From Chlamydomonas sphaeroides (lineage: Eukaryota > Chlorophyta > Chlorophyceae > Chlamydomonadales > Chlamydomonadaceae), in NCBI GenBank assembly GCA_001662425.1, contig BDDC01000004.1:62001-126000 (forward strand): a stretch of 64,000 nucleotides of DNA. Direction: 5' to 3'. Made by a program: the position numbers and the translations under genes. Position 1 is the stretch's first letter; every line of letters starts with the position of its first letter. Shown here piece by piece: positions 22,403 through 34,217 of the stretch. A model generated the notes under the pieces. The model searched no databases. It was not told where the DNA came from and worked only from the letters and a program-made list of their open reading frames with translations.

Positions 22403-24034
22403 GACGGGCTTGGGGCGTGAGGGCAGCAGACAAGAGCGCATGTTGGCAAGGTGACGCCGCGCGGAGTGCAATGTGCAAGCGATGAGCGGCGGATGGTATA
22501 TAGGGACGCCGGGCGCACCCCAGCAAGGCACGCACTGCATCGACATGGCTGCGTATTGGCTTGTGACAAGTACTACATTTTTGCGTGCGTGCGCGCGATT
22601 AACACTGCGTAAGATTGCGTATCAATGTCCGGCGCATGGTGGTGCATGCAGCCAGGGAGCATACGCAGCAGGGCGGGTGGTTGTATTGGCGCCGTCCTGC
22701 TGTCGCATGGGCCTTGCTCGCAGGATGACTAAGCAGGCATGCGTACTGGCTGGCGTTGTTGACGATGATGTGTACGGTACTATGCATGTGTTGGGCATGG
22801 ACGGTTGTCGTGGTCACTTCTGTGCCGAAGCCATGGGCTGGCAGCACGGTGTGTTTAGGCAGCCTCGATACTGGTCCATCCCCGGTCGGGTCGTGCGATG
22901 CTGCCCTACCAGGCAATGTAGTACTTTGGCTGGCGTGGTTGCCGGCCCACATTGCTGCAGCTGCAGGACTGCGGCAGGCGTGGACTGCTGGGTTAATGCT
23001 TGAGCGAGGAGCGGCGTGACGGTAACCAGGCGCTCCACAACAGCGATGCACTGTGGAATTGGTAGGACTAGCGGTCCGCGGTCGAGCGTGGATTGGGGAA
23101 CAGGCTCGGTGGTTGACCGGACAAAGGACAACGCACGGTGCTTGGAAGAGGCGCTTGCTTACACGGCAAGGCCGCCTCCACAGTGCCGCCCCTCCATCAT
23201 GCATGTCCCGCCCAGCTTCCATCCAGAGCACGTAGCCGCCAGCCCCCGCTGCCCTTAGCCCTGGACAGCAAAGCGCGCCCGTTGCCGCCACGCGTCCGAG
23301 CGCTATGAGCACGGCCACGGGCGTCGCCAGCGCGCTACAGCCTGCACGGTGGGCAGAGCGCTTATCCAGCCCCCCACATCCATGGGAATTGAGGCATGCC
23401 ATGGGAATTGCTTGCTGTCCTCGCTACCTCTCTAGCCCATATATACCCCCACCCCTGACACCAATCCAACGCCTCCGCGCGCGCATGCCGGTACGCGGCC
23501 TATTGCCCATGCATGCACTGCATGTCGGTCCCACCAGGTAGCTAGGCCACGGACAGCCGAGCGTCACACGCTTTTGTCACCGCGCACATCGTCGCGGTCC
23601 ATCAGGGGTCCGCAGCAGCTGTCAGCCTGCCCCACAGACTCCCAGCCCTGCAGCCCCGTACGGCACGCCGCATGTGCTGCCACACAGACTCCCAGCCATG
23701 TAAGCTGAGCCCGTCACCCTCGCGACTCGCCATGGGCACCGCCCGCTTGCCCATGCCAGCCGCGCTCCGCCCCTCCTGTCGCCCTCGTCCTACGCCGTGT
23801 CCAACCAATACACGTACACGTCACCAAGCTGTCGCGTGACACGCGTGCGTTGGGCCCCCACCCCCCTGCAGGCGCCTACCTGCCCTGCTAGCCCACGCCA
23901 GCGCGCTCCGGAGTGCGCCCCACCGCTGCCCCACGCTCAGCCGTATGACCTAAGCCAGCTCTAGCAGCTGATGCTAGCGATGCCAGCGAGTCGGGGCCGC
24001 ATTCGCGGCTCCGCGCCAGGCGCCTGACTCCTGT
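22403..24034. other. Convergent intergenic region
   Basis: Lies between the stop codons of the oxygenase (+) and the hypothetical gene (-), so it should hold both 3' UTRs. No supported gene. A 15-base direct repeat, CACAGACTCCCAGCC, occurs near 23634 and 23683. Confidence 0.5.
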
Positions 24035-26092
24035 TCAACGCCCGGAGGACGTCCCCGGCCTCGCGGCGGTGAGGCCCCCGGAGGTGCCTGGCCTGGCTTG
24101 GCTCGGGTCGAAGGTGGTCATGAAGCTGCTGAGGGAGTCGTCGAGCGCCGGCCGCCGGCCTGCTCCCCCCGCAGCGATGGGCGCAGCCCCCGCTGTACCT
24201 TTTGGAGAGGAGACTGCAGGGCGGGCACGGTCGACCAAAGCGGGCAAGGCGGATCGACAGATGGGCATGGCAGTCAACGAGTCACGAGGTGGCTCGCTGG
24301 CAATAGCAGGCACGCGCCTCTGCACCGCATCAACCCATGCGGCAGCATGCCTGACTGGCGTGCTGGGTTGTGAAGCGCTTGCCAGGCTTTGTTGCAACGC
24401 CCCTAGGGCACCGGCACCCCGGAGGCGCAGGACTGCGCCCAGGCCAACCTGCGTCGCATGCTGGGACCTCGGACGCACTGCCGCGCTGCCGCCGGCCCGC
24501 GACGGGCCCGCCCGCGGCAGCGCCGCTGCTCGGCGGCGACGTAACGGAGGGGAAGGCGTCGCCTCGTGCGTGCACAGGTATTGGCTCCTCTGTGGGCGGG
24601 CGATCCGGGGCGCAGGGGGTAAGCCAAGAGCCGGCCACAGCCGGCCGCAGCAAGAGCCGGGCCAGCAGCGAAGCCGAGCCGGCATGCCGCTGCCTTCCAC
24701 CTGCCTCCGCTTCCTCGACGGGTCGTGCAAGTCTGCTGCCCGACCACCCAACCCCATCCACCCACCTGGCACCGCCGCTAGGCTGATGGGCGCCCGCCGG
24801 CTGGTGGAGCGCCCGGGCGAGCTCCACGGCGCCGACTCGCCCACAAAGCTGCCGCCGCTGGGGCTGGCGGCGCCACTGCCGCCGCCACTCATCGCCAGTA
24901 TCGCCCGCCGTCGGGAATCGGCAAGCAGCGCTGCGCCGGCGCCGCCACCGCCGGCATCCGGGTCTTCGCCGTCCGCCACCATGGCCGCGGCGGCGGCCGC
25001 GAGCAGGGCCGGGTCGGCGAAGCGCGAACGGCGGCCCGCGGCGGCTGGGGCCATGTGTCGCAATGAGGCCATAAGGTCCTCGTCCTTGCACAGCGGCGTG
25101 GGCGGCCGGATGGAGCACAAATGCGAGGGCAGCACCATGCCGCCACCGCTGCCGCCGGGGGAGCCGGGCGCCGAGCCGGCGCCGCCACTGCAATCGCCGA
25201 GCCGCGACGGCGAGCTGACGGCGCCGCCGGGCGCGGGCGGGGTGGCGGGGCCGTCGCACCAGAGGCTGGTGCTGTCGCGCTGCGCGGCGGAGGCGGCCAT
25301 GGAGGAACGCTGTAGCGGGGACGACAAGGCCGGGACGGATGACAGGTTGCCGAGACCGCGGCCGGACGGGGATGCCATGCCCGGCGACCCGCCGCCGCCA
25401 TTGCGGCCGTCGTACGAGGAGCGAAGGCCGGCGGCGGAGCCGTCGCCGCCGGTGCCGGAGCCGCCCTCGCTGCTGGGGGCAGCGGTGACGGAGCCCTCCC
25501 GGCAGAGGATGGAGGCTAGAGGCGAGACATCCCGGCTGCCCCGTGACGGTCGAGCGTGGCCTCCGCCGTTGTGGATTGCGAGCAGGGTCAGCGGCAAGGA
25601 CAGGCGGCTAGGGGACTCGCACTCCGCGGCGAGGCCCTGCGGCCCGCCATCGGCTCCTCCTCCGGCGCCTTCAAGGAGGGCGGGGCAGCCGGCGCTGCGC
25701 CGGCGGCCAGCGCTCGGCGAGCCAAAGGCACCGCTAGCTGGCGCCTCCCTAGGACTCAGGGCTGCCGGCAGACCTGGGGTGACCCGAGCGAAAAGGACGC
25801 GGCAAAGTGCGGCGAAGTGAACGGTAGGGACGCACGGCGGCGAGCAGCCGAGCCCGGCAGCGTTTGGCCTCGTGTGCGGTGCACTGTATGAGCACCTAAC
25901 CCTAGCAGGTGTTTGGCTAGCGCCCGGTGTGCACAGGGCTGCCGCGCCGCATGTAGTGCCGTTCTGAGCATCCGCATGCGCACTGGCTTCCCCTCCTCCT
26001 GTGCCCACACCTGCGTCCGCGGATGACTGGGCCTGCAGCATACGCACATTCGTGCGCCGGTCTGGCACAGGTGCGGCCGCTGATGAGGCCAT
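24035..26092 (-). CDS. Hypothetical Ser/Gly/Ala-rich protein
   Basis: An unbroken frame of 685 codons starts at ATG 26090-26092 and ends with TGA at 24035-24037. Composition is dominated by Ser, Gly, Ala and Pro, with scattered basic residues. No known domain, signal peptide or TM helix is visible. The most protein-like parts are around 24800-25080 (DEDLMASLRHMAP and following) and the C-terminus (SLSSFMTTFDPSQARPGTSG). Good intron signals exist inside the frame: an acceptor CACCCCAG near 25775 and a donor GTGGGTGG near 24770. The true product is therefore probably shorter, with parts around 25780-25940 and 24400-24770 likely removed. I do not recognise it. It diverges from the hydrolase gene with about 650 bp between start codons. 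Confidence 0.5.
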   Translation of the reverse strand: MASSAAAPVPDRRTNVRMLQAQSSADAGVGTGGGEASAHADAQNGTTCGAAALCTPGASQTPARVRCSYSAPHTRPNAAGLGCSPPCVPTVHFAALCRVLFARVTPGLPAALSPREAPASGAFGSPSAGRRRSAGCPALLEGAGGGADGGPQGLAAECESPSRLSLPLTLLAIHNGGGHARPSRGSRDVSPLASILCREGSVTAAPSSEGGSGTGGDGSAAGLRSSYDGRNGGGGSPGMASPSGRGLGNLSSVPALSSPLQRSSMAASAAQRDSTSLWCDGPATPPAPGGAVSSPSRLGDCSGGAGSAPGSPGGSGGGMVLPSHLCSIRPPTPLCKDEDLMASLRHMAPAAAGRRSRFADPALLAAAAAAMVADGEDPDAGGGGAGAALLADSRRRAILAMSGGGSGAASPSGGSFVGESAPWSSPGRSTSRRAPISLAAVPGGWMGLGGRAADLHDPSRKRRQVEGSGMPARLRCWPGSCCGRLWPALGLPPAPRIARPQRSQYLCTHEATPSPPLRRRRAAALPRAGPSRAGGSAAVRPRSQHATQVGLGAVLRLRGAGALGALQQSLASASQPSTPVRHAAAWVDAVQRRVPAIASEPPRDSLTAMPICRSALPALVDRARPAVSSPKGTAGAAPIAAGGAGRRPALDDSLSSFMTTFDPSQARPGTSGGLTAARPGTSSGR

Positions 26093-26741
26093 GTTGCGGG
26101 GCCCAGTTCCCTACAGAGAGCGCTTGTGCTAAATAGTGCAGCAAATCATACTCCTAATGATGGTTGAGTGTGGTCAAGGGGAGCTCAGTCAGAAGAGATG
26201 AAATGAACGCTTCAGGGTTCCTGCCCAGCGCAGCTGCAACGTCTTAAGTCAAAGCGGAAGTAACTTGTTTGTCGTGTATGAAGTAGAGTGGCGTTTGTCG
26301 TTGTGAAGTTCGGGAGTCGACCATGCGGGAACTTCCTGCAAGCATTGGGCAGAGCCGACCCGCGAGTCCAAGCGTGCCCCGCACACAGTTGTCGTCAGAG
26401 TACCAACCCGTTACGCCAAACGTCGTCGCCCGCGCTTTCGAGCAACCACTTTGCCATTGTCGTGCGTGACTCGGCAACCGTCTCGGCGAAGCCCGTCAGA
26501 ACTGCCACCACCTCATCGACGGAGCGCCAATCATGCATTTCTCTGTGGCGCCAGGGAGCTCGATATGTTAACAGAGCTGGGCAGGGCGTTCCGACTGTTG
26601 CTCTTCGGCACACAACACCGCCAGCTATCGCCACCGAGAGGGCTGCTCAGCTCCCCGGGCGAGGGCTCGTCTATCACCCCAACAGCTTAAGCGGCATCAC
26701 GTCAGGCGACCGGCTCCCGGCCTCCAGCATCGCCACTCGCC
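26093..26741. promoter_or_regulatory. Divergent promoter region
   Basis: Separates the start codons of two oppositely oriented genes and is notably less GC-rich than the flanking exons. It must contain both 5' UTRs and promoters. No defined element is recognised. Confidence 0.45.
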
Positions 26742-29700
26742 ATGCCGCTGCCTCCCGACTCAGTCGCCGTCGCGCCGCCAGCCGACGCTGCTGAGCCCGC
26801 GCCCCAGTTCGAGCCCATGACGCAGGCCCCCTCGGCCGCGCCCCATGTTAAGACGCACCACCGCTGCACCACGCCCGACGGCTGGCAGCTGCACCTGGTG
26901 CACACCCGGGCGACGCCGCGGCCTGCATGGTACCCGCTGCCGCCTCAGCAGCACGGCCTCGGCCCGGACCCCCGCTCCGCCTCCACCCTCTCCGCCTCAG
27001 CCCCCCCTCACGCCGGTCCCCACCCCGCTGACGCGCCCGGGGCGGTCGACGGCGCAGCAAGCACCAGCGGCGGCGGCGGCGGCCCCGACGCCGGCGCCAC
27101 CACGCCGCCGCCGCAGCGGCGCTACCCCGTGGTGCTGTGCCCCGGCCTGGGCTCCTCGGGCGCCTACACCTTTGACCTGTCGCCCGTGGTCAGCGTGGCG
27201 GACTACCTGGCGTCGCGCGGATGGGACGTGTGGACCGTGGAGCTGCGGGGTGAGCGCAGGGGCTTGGTCGTGGGGCGGTGTGGCTGCAGGCGAGGTATGG
27301 TAGCGGCAAGGGTGTCACTACCAGGGCGCCGGAAGGGCCAGGGGCTGAGGCAGGGCCCCGGTGCAGGCCGCCGCCCGGGCGGAGCTGGGGCGCGTGCTGA
27401 AGCCACCCGAGGCCTGTGCTGCAACCGTGGTACCTGGCTGCCTCCTGCCTGTCCCTGCCCTGGGTAATCGGATGGCGCCACTTCCTGCCCCTCTAGCCTC
27501 GCGGGCTGGAGCCAGCGCGCTCACCATCCCTACACCGCACATCCCTCCCCCTGCCCTGCATGAGGGCAGGCAACGGCCAGTCGGACCGGCCGCGGCTGTT
27601 CGTGCGGTCGCGCTGGTGGACCATCGACGACTACGTGACCAAGGACCTGCCGTCCGTGATGTCGTACGTACGGCACGCCAGCGGCGCGGACCGGCTGCAC
27701 GTCATGGGGCACAGCATGGGCGGCATGATCCTCACGCGTGAGCCGCCGAGGGGGACCGGGGCTCAGGGCCCAGAAAGCAGCCCCGCCCGACGCAAGGATG
27801 CAGGGTGCTGCTGCTGCAGGATGTCGGCGCTGCCGGGGCTGCGGGGGCGCAACGGCTGCTGCACCGGATGCAGTGGGCCCCCTGTCCTGTGCCGCGTGGT
27901 GCGGCCACGGCCCTGCTGGGGCCCTGCTGGGGCCCTGCTGGGGCCCTGCTGGGGCCCTGCTCAACTCTCTGCTGCCACCGTGCCTTTGCCTGCCGGTGCA
28001 GGCCTGCTGGCGCTGGGCGGCGAGCCGGCCTCCTGGGTGGCCAGCGCCACCGTCATCGGCTCGGGCTGCTTCCTCAAGGGTGGGCAGCAGGAGGAGCACA
28101 TGGGAAGGAGGAGGCGGAGAAGCGGGTCGAGGCTGGTGGCGAGGCTGGCAGCGATGGGGGCTGCCCCTGCGCTGCTTGCAGACATGCGTGCGGCCGGCGG
28201 CAGCTTCGGCTCCCACCCCAGCCCCCTCGCCGCCGCCGCCGCCCCCGCCGGCTGCCCCCTGCCGCAACCACCTGCTTACCCCCGGGGGCTTCTTTCCTAT
28301 CGGACGCCGTGCCTGTGCCGCAGCAGCGACGCTCGCTTGCCTGGTGCCGTCAGCCCCCTCCCTCCTGCACCTCCGCCTCATCCCGCGTGTGGCTCCGCCG
28401 CCCGCAGACAGCTGGTGGCGCGTGCTGGCACCCACCATGTGGCTCTCCCGCTTCCTGTACATGGTGCCCGCGGGGGCGCCGCTGAGGGCCTACAGGTGGG
28501 CGGGCGGGCGGAGGTGCAGGTGGGGGTGCACGGTGCAGGTGGGTCTAGGGGAGCAGCGGGGCTCAGCACAGCCATGCGCCCAGGCCGCACTGCAGCGCGC
28601 AGCGACAGGCGAGCCTGGCGCCCGCTACGGACGTGCAGGTGGGCGGGAGGAGCAGCAGGAGTCATTGAGCTGCGCGTGAGTGGCCGCATGGCCGCCCGCA
28701 CACTCGTGCACGCCGCGGTGCAGCGCTGGGGCGGGCACTGGGAGTCTGCCGGCCAGGGCTGTGCCCTGTGCGGCCTGTGATTCCTGCGGCCCTGTGCCCC
28801 TGCCCGCGCTGCTGCCTGCCGCCCGCCAGCCCGCTGGCGCTCAGCCGCGCGGGGGTGGCGGCCATCGACCAGCTCTACTTCTGGCCGCCCAACACCGACC
28901 CGGCGCTGGCCAGGGCGGTGCTTGCTCGCAACTTCAGCGACATCTCGTCCGGGGTGGGTCGGTGGCGCGGGGTGCGGCGTGCGGGCACGCGTGTCTGGGG
29001 TCGCTTGGTCTGGTCGGAAGCCACCAGCAGCAGGGTCTGTGGTCTTGGCAGGTCGCGGGTCGGCCAGGTGGGTGGCACTGGATCCGCGCGCTGGGTGGTC
29101 GGGAGCATGGGCCGGGGCACAAGGTGGGCGCCAGCAGCGAACGACCCAATCCAGGCCCAGCCCCTCTCGCTCCATGTGTCCCCCACTCTCACATCCCTCC
29201 CCAATCCCTACCCGCAGGTCATAATGCAGATGGCCTCCGCCTTCTCCCCCTCGGGCCTGCACACCGCCGACGGCCGCGAGGCCTTTGCCGACCCCGCCCG
29301 CCTGAGCCGCGTGTCCACGCCCGTGTTCTTCATCTGCGGCGACCGCGACCGCATGTGCCCGCCCAAGGTGAGAGGCCGGCAGCGGCTGCTGGGGCCGTTG
29401 GCAGCGGCTGCTGAGTCCGAGTCCGTGGGGCGATCAAGTGTGGCAGTCGACAGAGCTGCATGCCGAGGGCGGGGCTATTTGCCTTGGACCCAACGTCAGG
29501 TCGGGGCTGTTCTCCTTTTGTGCGCCTGGTGGCTGCGCGTGACGAGCGCACCCCTGCCCTCCGCCCCTGTGCGCCACCCCTGCCCTCAGGGCGCCGCGGC
29601 GACGTGCGCCATGTTTATGGGGTCGCGCTGCGCGCGCTTCGTGGAGCTGGGCCCCCGCGGCTACGGCACGAGGACCCACTACGGCCACTTCGACATCCTC

Positions 29701-30325
29701 ATGGGCAAGGACGCGGAGAAGGTGGGGCTGCTAGCGGGGGTGGTGGCGGCGGCGGGGTCTGCGGCCTGTCAGGCATGGCCACCGTTGCGTGCATGTGTTG
29801 TGCGCGTGATACGGGGAGCACGACAGACGCGATAGTGCCAGGTGATCGCGGTCAAGCGCTGCATCCAGCGCAGCTCACGCGACCCAGACCGTTGCACCCG
29901 GCGCGGCGCTCCCACCAAGGCAGCCCTCACACGCTCGCCCCCGACCACGACGCCCCTCCTATCCTGCCGTGCCCCCGGCGCAGGACGTGTTCCCGCAGCT
30001 GGCCTCCTGGCTGGAGCAGCACGACGTGCCCCAGGAGCCCGACCCGCCAGGCGCCGAGCGGTGGCGCCCGCTGCCCCTTGCGCCACCGCCGGCCGCGGCG
30101 GGCCCCGCCGCCAAGCCGGCCGCGCTGGCGGCGTCCGCGGCTGCTACACGCGCGGAGGGCTCGGCGGCGGCGGCGGCGGCGGCCGAGGAGCGGGAGCAGC
30201 AGTGGCTGGAGTCGCAGCGGCGGCTGCTGATCAGGGAGAGCGCCCGGCTGCTCGCGGGGGTGGCGGCGGGGGCGGGGGCCGTCGCTGGTGCAGGCGGGGC
30301 GCGGTCGGCGAGGGCGCGCCTGTGA
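26742..30325 (+). CDS. Alpha/beta hydrolase (lipase-like serine hydrolase)
   Basis: Eight exons: 26742-27249, 27570-27737, 28002-28079, 28408-28495, 28830-28953, 29218-29367, 29590-29721, 29984-30325; 529 residues with exact phase. The first 35 residues are Pro/Ala-rich, then comes a CTTPDGWQLHLVH strand region typical of lipase-like hydrolases. A disordered Gly/Pro insert precedes YPVVLCPGLGSSG, a likely oxyanion-side HG-type loop. The nucleophile elbow GHSMGG puts Ser218 at the active site, ICGDRDR offers Asp364 or Asp366, and THYGHFD offers His405, completing a plausible triad. Substrate is unknown; lipid ester hydrolysis is an inference from resemblance to plant hydrolases of this type. 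The C-terminal 100 residues are Ala/Glu/Arg-rich and probably helical. No clear transit peptide. Confidence 0.85.
27911..27960 (+). repeat. 12-bp tandem repeat in hydrolase intron 2
   Basis: CCCTGCTGGGGC is repeated four times without error (27911-27958), followed by a partial unit. Confidence 0.9.
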
Positions 30326-31273
30326 TGCTGCGCGAACGGTGGCGGACACGGGGGGTTGCAGGGCGGCTATGTGCTTTAATTTCACCGCACGTCTCGGCGG
30401 GCGGCAGCAGGCTTGACAATGGTTTGGGTTTCATTCGGGCAGGTCGGGCAATAGTTTTCTACAAGTTGTCGCAGGGGGCTGCAGCCCCTCTTGGACACGC
30501 GTGGGCTCTGGCCAGGTGCGGACAGGTTTGCGGCCGGAGGCGCCCGCGGGTGCTTGCTGGCGATTGCTGCTGCGCACGAACTGCGCGCTTGTACGACAGG
30601 CCGGAGCCTGAGGCCAGAAGGCAGCGGTAGCGGTCTGGCCTCGCGCCTGCGGCTCATGCGCGGGGATCCCGAGTATACGGTCTAGGTGCGTTCGGGAATA
30701 CATGTGTGCGCCGCAGGCGCAGAGCAGTGCGCAGTTCGGAACTTCGGATGCCGGAAGGCAACACCCGTACGGGCCTGACACGCAAGCCCGAGGTGCGCAC
30801 GGGTATAGTAGCATGCTGCGCAGGGCCGGAGCAGGGCCGCCTGAGGGCAAGCATGCCGACGAGCACCTATCTCGGTAGTAATACACATTTCCTCCGACCC
30901 GGCCTGCATGCCTTGTGCGTTGCACCTCCTAGTCCTCGGTGACCACCCGCCTGCCGCCCCGCAGCGCCATGCCCAGCGCTCCTGCGCCGGCGGGCCCCCA
31001 CCAACCCTCCCAACGCTCCACCAGCTCCACAGCGCCGCGCACAATGCCCTACCCTACCAGCGCACAACAGACAGCGCGCGGGATACCCCAGCCATGCCAT
31101 CGCCGCCTCCACAACCCCGCACCCTGCGCGCCGCGTGTCAGCCCGGCCCCTCCGTTGGCGTGTGCACCCCCACCCAACCCCCAGCCCATCGCAGCCGCTC
31201 CAAGGGTCCTGCAGCGGCAGCAGCAGCGCCGCACCCACTCGGACTTGGGGGCTGGCGGCTCCGCCCTGGCGCC
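30326..31273. other. Convergent intergenic region
   Basis: Between the hydrolase stop and the VMA21 stop. It should hold two 3' UTRs. No supported gene or notable repeat. Confidence 0.5.
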
Positions 31274-33087
31274 TCACTCGGCCTTGGGCTTGGGCTTGGG
31301 ATCGTCCGAAGTGACCTCCCGGAAGGCCACAAAGATGAAGCAGCCCACCACCTGGGGGTAAGGGAGGGTGCAGTGGCGGGGCATTGAGCGCACGTGCCCA
31401 AACTCACTAGACTGTAGACACAGTAAGCGAAAGATGGCGCGGGTCTGGCCTCCTAGTCTTGGCGGTTGTGATGGAGCAGCGCGCTACCTGGCCGGCTGGG
31501 GGTCGGGGAGGCGTGACGTGCGCGGCGGGCCCCGCCGGGCTCGGCCGAGGGCCCGCAGCGGGCGGCTGGCACGCTTAAACCTCATGAAGCGGCCGCAGCG
31601 GTACTCGGGTGCCTTGGCCAGCTGTGCGCATTGCGACACGCGCAGCCCGACACCAGCCCGAATGCCCACGCCCACGCCCACGCCCAATGCCCACGCCCAC
31701 GCGCAGCCCGACACCAGCCCGAATGCCGCCACGGCCTTCCGCCGCGCGCGCGGCAGCCGGCAGGCCGCACTGCCGACCCCCCGCACCAGGCCCCGTCGCC
31801 CCAAGCGCCCCTCCGGGAAGGGGGGGGGCGCCTGCCTGCCATCGCGCCCCTCCGGTGCTTGGCCCCAGGGAGCCCCGCCGCATGGACCCCAGAAGGACCC
31901 GCCGCACAGGTGCCCCGGCGCCAGGAGCTGCCATGCGCACCCGCCGTCCGCGGTCCCCTGGCACATGATGGCCAGAGGCCAACACATCGGGCCCGGCACG
32001 AGCCCCAAAGGCCGAGTGGGGCGCCGGTGCTGGCCTGCAGTGCCCCTAGCGGCATCCCCATCGTCCGTCACAGCCGGCCCGGTCTGAGCCCGAGCACCAT
32101 TCGCGCTGCACGAGCGGCAGGCATGCAGCCGCGCGCCGCACCTCTGCAGCCCAGTGCCCACGTCGAGGTCCAGGACTTGGCCGCCGTGCCAGGTAGAGTC
32201 CTGGGCCCAGCCCGGCCCGGCTGGCGCCATCCCAGACCGACAATGCAGGGGCTTCCATGGCCCTAATAAGGACCCCACGTCACACACCCAACAGCCTCAG
32301 GGGAAACACCTCGTTGACCGTGCCCACCGCTCTTTCAGCCCCAGGACCCGGCAGTGCCAGGTCGAGTCCCGGCCCAGCTCGACCGTGCAGGGAGCCTGCC
32401 TCACTCCACATACCCCAGGGGCATTCTTGCAACGCTCCTATTGGGCAGCAGCCCTGCCCTTTTCCACTTCTTGCATCCCACCCATCCCCACCCCGCAGCC
32501 CCTGCGGGCACCCACCACGTTGACGCCAAGCACTGCCAGGATGGCGCTGGCCACTGCGCGCTGGTCGGGCGCGGGGATGCCCACCGTCAATGTGTACAGG
32601 CCTGGGGGAATGGGCACGGGAGCGGTGGTGCGGCGGGGGTGGATCTCAGCAAGGGAAAGAAAGGAAGAGAGACAGCCGCACATGCAGTCACGCAGTGTGT
32701 TGTGGTGGGCTAGGTGACGCAGTAAGGAGGGCTGGGGTGCGAGGGGCGCTCCGGCAGCGGCTTCGAGGCGCAGCACTTCAGCGACAAGCGGCCCGCGTGT
32801 CAAAAGAGGGGGGATTTGTGCGTACCATCAAGATAGCCCTCGTAGGAAGCAAAGTAGAGCGCCATGGGCGCGGTGACCTGGCAGTAGGCGTGAGCGAGGA
32901 GGGGGGCGGGGAAGTGTGCGCCGTGGGTGTGGCATCGAGGCGTGCGCCATCGCGACAGAGCTCAGCTCACCATGAGAGCGGAGAAGATAAGGATCGTCGC
33001 CAGAGCTCTGCCAGCGCCCGGCGGCATGCCCCCTCCGCTGTTCTTTGCCGCCGTCGTCGCAGGCTTCGCTACCGGCTTGGGCGCCAT
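31274..33087 (-). CDS. VMA21: VMA21-like V-ATPase assembly factor
   Basis: Four exons: 33087-32971, 32877-32826, 32601-32516, 31351-31274 (stop at 31274-31276); about 110 residues, the usual VMA21 size. VMA21 is an ER membrane chaperone needed to assemble the V0 sector of the vacuolar H+-ATPase. The product has an N-terminal Ala/Pro/Lys-rich tail and a first TM helix spanning ATILIFSALM-VTAPMALYF, the family signature in which an L-F-x-A-L-M-x-x-x-P run leads into Y-F. A short luminal loop follows, then a second TM helix (AVASAILAVLGVNVVGCFIFVAF) and a charged tail ending KPKPKAE. The yeast-type di-lysine retrieval signal is not present in its canonical form. The exon 3/4 junction can be placed 3 bases apart (VNVVG or VNVVVG). 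Intron 3 is unusually long (1164 bp). Confidence 0.88.
31638..31727 (+). repeat. 29-bp direct repeat in VMA21 intron 3
   Basis: The unit starting ACGCGCAGCCCGACACCAGC occurs at 31638-31666 and 31699-31727, separated by a run of CCCACG hexamers. Confidence 0.85.
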
Positions 33088-34217
33088 GATGCAGGGCTCT
33101 AGATCACTGGCTACTACGAGCTGGGCGAGTGAGGTTACTGTTCTGCGGGTCAATGAGCTTTCGCGAAGCGGGGTCGCAGAACGCAGGTCGTCGTGAAATA
33201 AAGAACAGCAAGTATAGTGGCTGCGTGTGATGAGCTGCTTTGTGCTAATGCGTGCGACAAGAGTCTTCACGAGAAGGGCACGATCCAAGTTTCCACCCAC
33301 GCGTGTCTCCGCTCGCCCTCACATCCACGGGGCAACATTCACAGGGGCAAACGCTCACACCCGCTGGCCTGCCCTCGAGCACGCCACCAGCCGCATGGTC
33401 ACATCCTGCAAATGTCTTCGTTGTCAGCGCACACGGACTGAATCAAAACTTGTGTCGTGCACCCGTCAACGGCCCCAGACCGTCCCAGACCGTCCTGCAT
33501 CCCTCAATTAGCCAGCTTCGTGGTTCCAATCCAACATCCCGAAGCCCCGCGGACGCTGTTGGGACCGAATCCGGGGCACCTAGTCGTCGCAGCACCGCAC
33601 CAACAAAAACGTGGACAAGCAGAATGTGGCTTAGCGTCATCGCAAGGGCTTTGGCGCGCCGGTCAGTCCGTCAGCTCAGGTCAGCTAGTCCGTCGGGGCT
33701 TCGGTACATAGCAAGCGAACTAGCCCACAATGCCAACATCCCACGAGAAGATCATGAGTGACTGGGTGCAACCCTTTGTCGCTTGGAACAATCACATTCA
33801 ATATGACTTTCGTTGCCTGGTAAAAAGGCCAAGCCCGCATGCGCAACACGTGCCCCTCCCGTCAACCCGAAACGCGTCCGAGTCACGTGTGTCCGCGCAA
33901 AACATTCATCTCTGCAGTAAGAAAAAGTCCAATCCAGAGCCCATCAACAAATCCATAGCTAGTCAGACTCTCAGCGCACGGCCGCACCGCCAACCTTGTG
34001 CGTGTAGGGTGCCGTTCGCAGACCAGAGCGTGGATCGATGCGACGGTTGCCGGCCTCACCCCCACCCACAGCGCCTCCTGCCGCCTCGCATCGCCGTGCT
34101 CTGCCTGCCAGCCAGGCAGCCTCCGCTGCCAGCGGCGCAGCAATGCTCAATTGCGCCTCCTGGCCCCAGCAGCCACATAGCATCGTCCGTCCTCCGTAGG
34201 CGCCACCCACCGCGCCG
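33088..34217. other. Upstream region of VMA21
   Basis: Contains the VMA21 5' flank and the 3' flank of the acidic hypothetical gene, both on the minus strand. Base composition is near neutral. No supported gene. Confidence 0.5.
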
